NCBI GenBank assembly: GCA_031269135.1
Contig: JAISZP010000227.1
Coordinates: 1 to 5,906 of the forward strand
Origin: Deltaproteobacteria bacterium
GTDB taxonomy: Bacteria; Desulfobacterota; Desulfarculia; Adiutricales; Adiutricaceae
Reading direction: 5' to 3'
Length of the DNA stretch: 5,906 nucleotides
The notes below the pieces were generated by a model. It did no database searches, had not been told where the DNA came from, and was given only the letters and a program-made list of their open reading frames with translations. This document shows positions 4,642 through 5,906 of the stretch, one piece after another. Position 1 is the stretch's first letter; each line of letters starts with the position of its first letter. The position numbers and the translations under genes were made by a program.

Positions 4642-5906
4642 TATGGCTCTATTTCTAGATTACTGAAATCAAGCACCTCTCTCCACGATACGACCCCGCC
4701 TTGAGGGACGTCTTCATCCGGGAACCCGAGGGAATCGCCGGAGCCTCCGGTGTGGTTCGTCATGAAGCCAATTTTGCGGTTTTCATTGGTTCCGGTGACG
4801 GTCACCACCGTCTGCGTATGTTTTCCGGCGGCCGGGGCGACGTATCCCGTCACGTAGTTTTCGTTTTCCCCATTTTGCTCGCCGATGACTAAAAAGTGGT
4901 TGAGTTCAATGTAACGATCCGAGCCGAATATCGGTTTCGGAAGACCGGTGAAGGTATCAACCATCATAGTTATGCCTCTACCGACGCTTCCGCAGGTGGC
5001 CGACTCCGGCAGGAAGGTGCTGAAGGCCATGGCCGAGCCGTTTAAACCATGAGGCACCAAGGCCACCTGCTCCAAAATCATCTCGCTGCTCATGCCCTTC
5101 CACCAATCGGTGTTTTCGGAGCCGGGTTTATAGGGATTGTCGACTTCCGTGCTGTCGACGAAGGCGCCGAAGCCCGTAGCCATGGCCCGCCTGTAGCCGT
5201 CGCTGCTCGGCTGGGCTATGAGTTCGCTTAAATGCTCATAGTCTTTGACCTCTATGGAATCGACGGTGAAAGTCCCCAGAGAGCCGTCGCTTGTTTTGCT
5301 CTGGATGGAGCCGCTGGGGTAGACGAAAATATTGGAGACGTCCATAAGGTTTGTTTCGTAAACCTGCTGATACGTCAATTCCCCGGCGCCGTTGACGGGT
5401 TCTCTGATGCCGTAGAGGTAGTTGACGTGATTGAGCCGACACTCTTTGGTGTTTCCGGGGCCTTCGCACAGGTGACTGTCGGCTGAGGAAAAGTAGCGGC
5501 CCGAGCCGAAGAAGACCCACAATCTCCCTGTCGCGTCGTAAGTGGTGTTGACCGCCCCGCTGATGGGCCTTTCGGCGTTGTAGAAGACCTTGAGCTGGTT
5601 TTGCCATGAACTCGGGGCGCCGTTCATCCGAAGCCGCCAAATGCCGCCTTTGTCCATATAACCGTAGTTGGAGTACTTATCCCCCGAGTTCGGACAGAAG
5701 TCGTTGGGGTTGTTGGGATCTAAAAACTCATCCACTTCGGAGGCGCTCTTGAGGCACAACAAGTTTTTGTCCGGGGCGGACTGAATCACGCTCAAGTAGG
5801 CCAGTTCATTATTCCAGGTAAGACTTCCGCCCTGATCCGCGACGGATGAAGTCGGCGCCATCAGAACCTGGAACTGGGAAATGAAAGTCTTAGGCGCTTT
5901 AAGGTC
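4641..5906 (-). CDS. pilY1: PilY1-type pilus tip adhesin / assembly factor, C-terminal part (5' end outside window)
   Basis: The reading frame is open to the right edge (15 codons before the first in-window ATG at 5861), so this is the last 421 residues of a larger protein. It matches the C-terminal beta-propeller of the PilY1/PilC family, a secreted protein at the pilus tip that promotes assembly, counters retraction and mediates adhesion. Visible hallmarks, numbered from the window edge: the blade motif KGGIWRLRM (86-94), LWVFFGSGRYFSSAD (129-143, the family's 'W-v-y-f-G-T-G-r-y' strand), NYLYGIREP, a segment with one Cys and VDTFTGLP (about 302-323; the family has Cys followed by ldxxTG), and VSWREV close to the C-terminus. 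The canonical DxDxDGxxD calcium loop often found just before the YxGDxxGxxWR blade is not obvious here. The stop codon overlaps the start of the next gene by one base (TAATG). The identification is firm; the N-terminal domain cannot be seen. Confidence 0.93.
   Translation of the reverse strand, partial: DLKAPKTFISQFQVLMAPTSSVADQGGSLTWNNELAYLSVIQSAPDKNLLCLKSASEVDEFLDPNNPNDFCPNSGDKYSNYGYMDKGGIWRLRMNGAPSSWQNQLKVFYNAERPISGAVNTTYDATGRLWVFFGSGRYFSSADSHLCEGPGNTKECRLNHVNYLYGIREPVNGAGELTYQQVYETNLMDVSNIFVYPSGSIQSKTSDGSLGTFTVDSIEVKDYEHLSELIAQPSSDGYRRAMATGFGAFVDSTEVDNPYKPGSENTDWWKGMSSEMILEQVALVPHGLNGSAMAFSTFLPESATCGSVGRGITMMVDTFTGLPKPIFGSDRYIELNHFLVIGEQNGENENYVTGYVAPAAGKHTQTVVTVTGTNENRKIGFMTNHTGGSGDSLGFPDEDVPQGGVVSWREVLDFSNLEIEP

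Noticed and set aside
4420..4704. Plus-strand ORF opposite the zinc-ribbon gene start
   Set aside because: Antisense shadow across the pilY1 junction, His/Arg/Val rich, with no family motif.
5236..5640. Arg-rich 134-codon minus-strand ORF within pilY1
   Set aside because: Shadow of pilY1 in another frame; the overlapping frame carries clear PilY1 motifs.

Overview
The window holds a single left-pointing operon (all genes on the minus strand, read from high to low coordinates) for the tip and minor-pilin complex of a type IV pilus. In transcription order it contains: the C-terminal part of a PilY1 adhesin (runs off the right edge); a membrane protein with two zinc ribbons and no recognised name; a PilW-type minor pilin; a GspH/FimT-type pseudopilin; a PilV-type minor pilin; and a PilX-type minor pilin. 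About 130 bases at the left edge, beyond pilX, show no gene I can support.

The genes are packed tightly. The pilY1 stop and the next start overlap (TAATG). The zinc-ribbon gene stop touches the first possible pilW start. Gaps of about 20 to 25 bases separate pilW, the GspH/FimT gene and pilV. Only pilV to pilX has a wider gap, 140 bases. In model systems PilV, PilW, PilX, FimT/FimU and PilY1 form a priming complex that starts pilus assembly and sits at the tip, so this set is functionally coherent. The odd member is the cytoplasm-facing double zinc-ribbon protein between pilY1 and pilW.

The organism is a Gram-negative bacterium with type IVa pili. Base composition looks mid-range (near 50% G+C by eye). 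MJ0042-type zinc-ribbon membrane proteins are common in deltaproteobacterial lineages (Desulfobacterota, Myxococcota), which is where I would place it, but this is an inference.

The most unusual feature is in pilW. Its leader is about 64 residues long and is built from nine tandem 18-base repeats (hexapeptide L-K-S-x-x-S/G). It ends in a prepilin peptidase site with Ala instead of Gly before the cut. The neighbouring zinc-ribbon gene also has short in-frame repeats (a tetrapeptide array in the linker and an acidic Met/Asp/Gly/Ala tract at the N-terminus). The operon therefore seems prone to expansion of low-complexity cytoplasmic segments.
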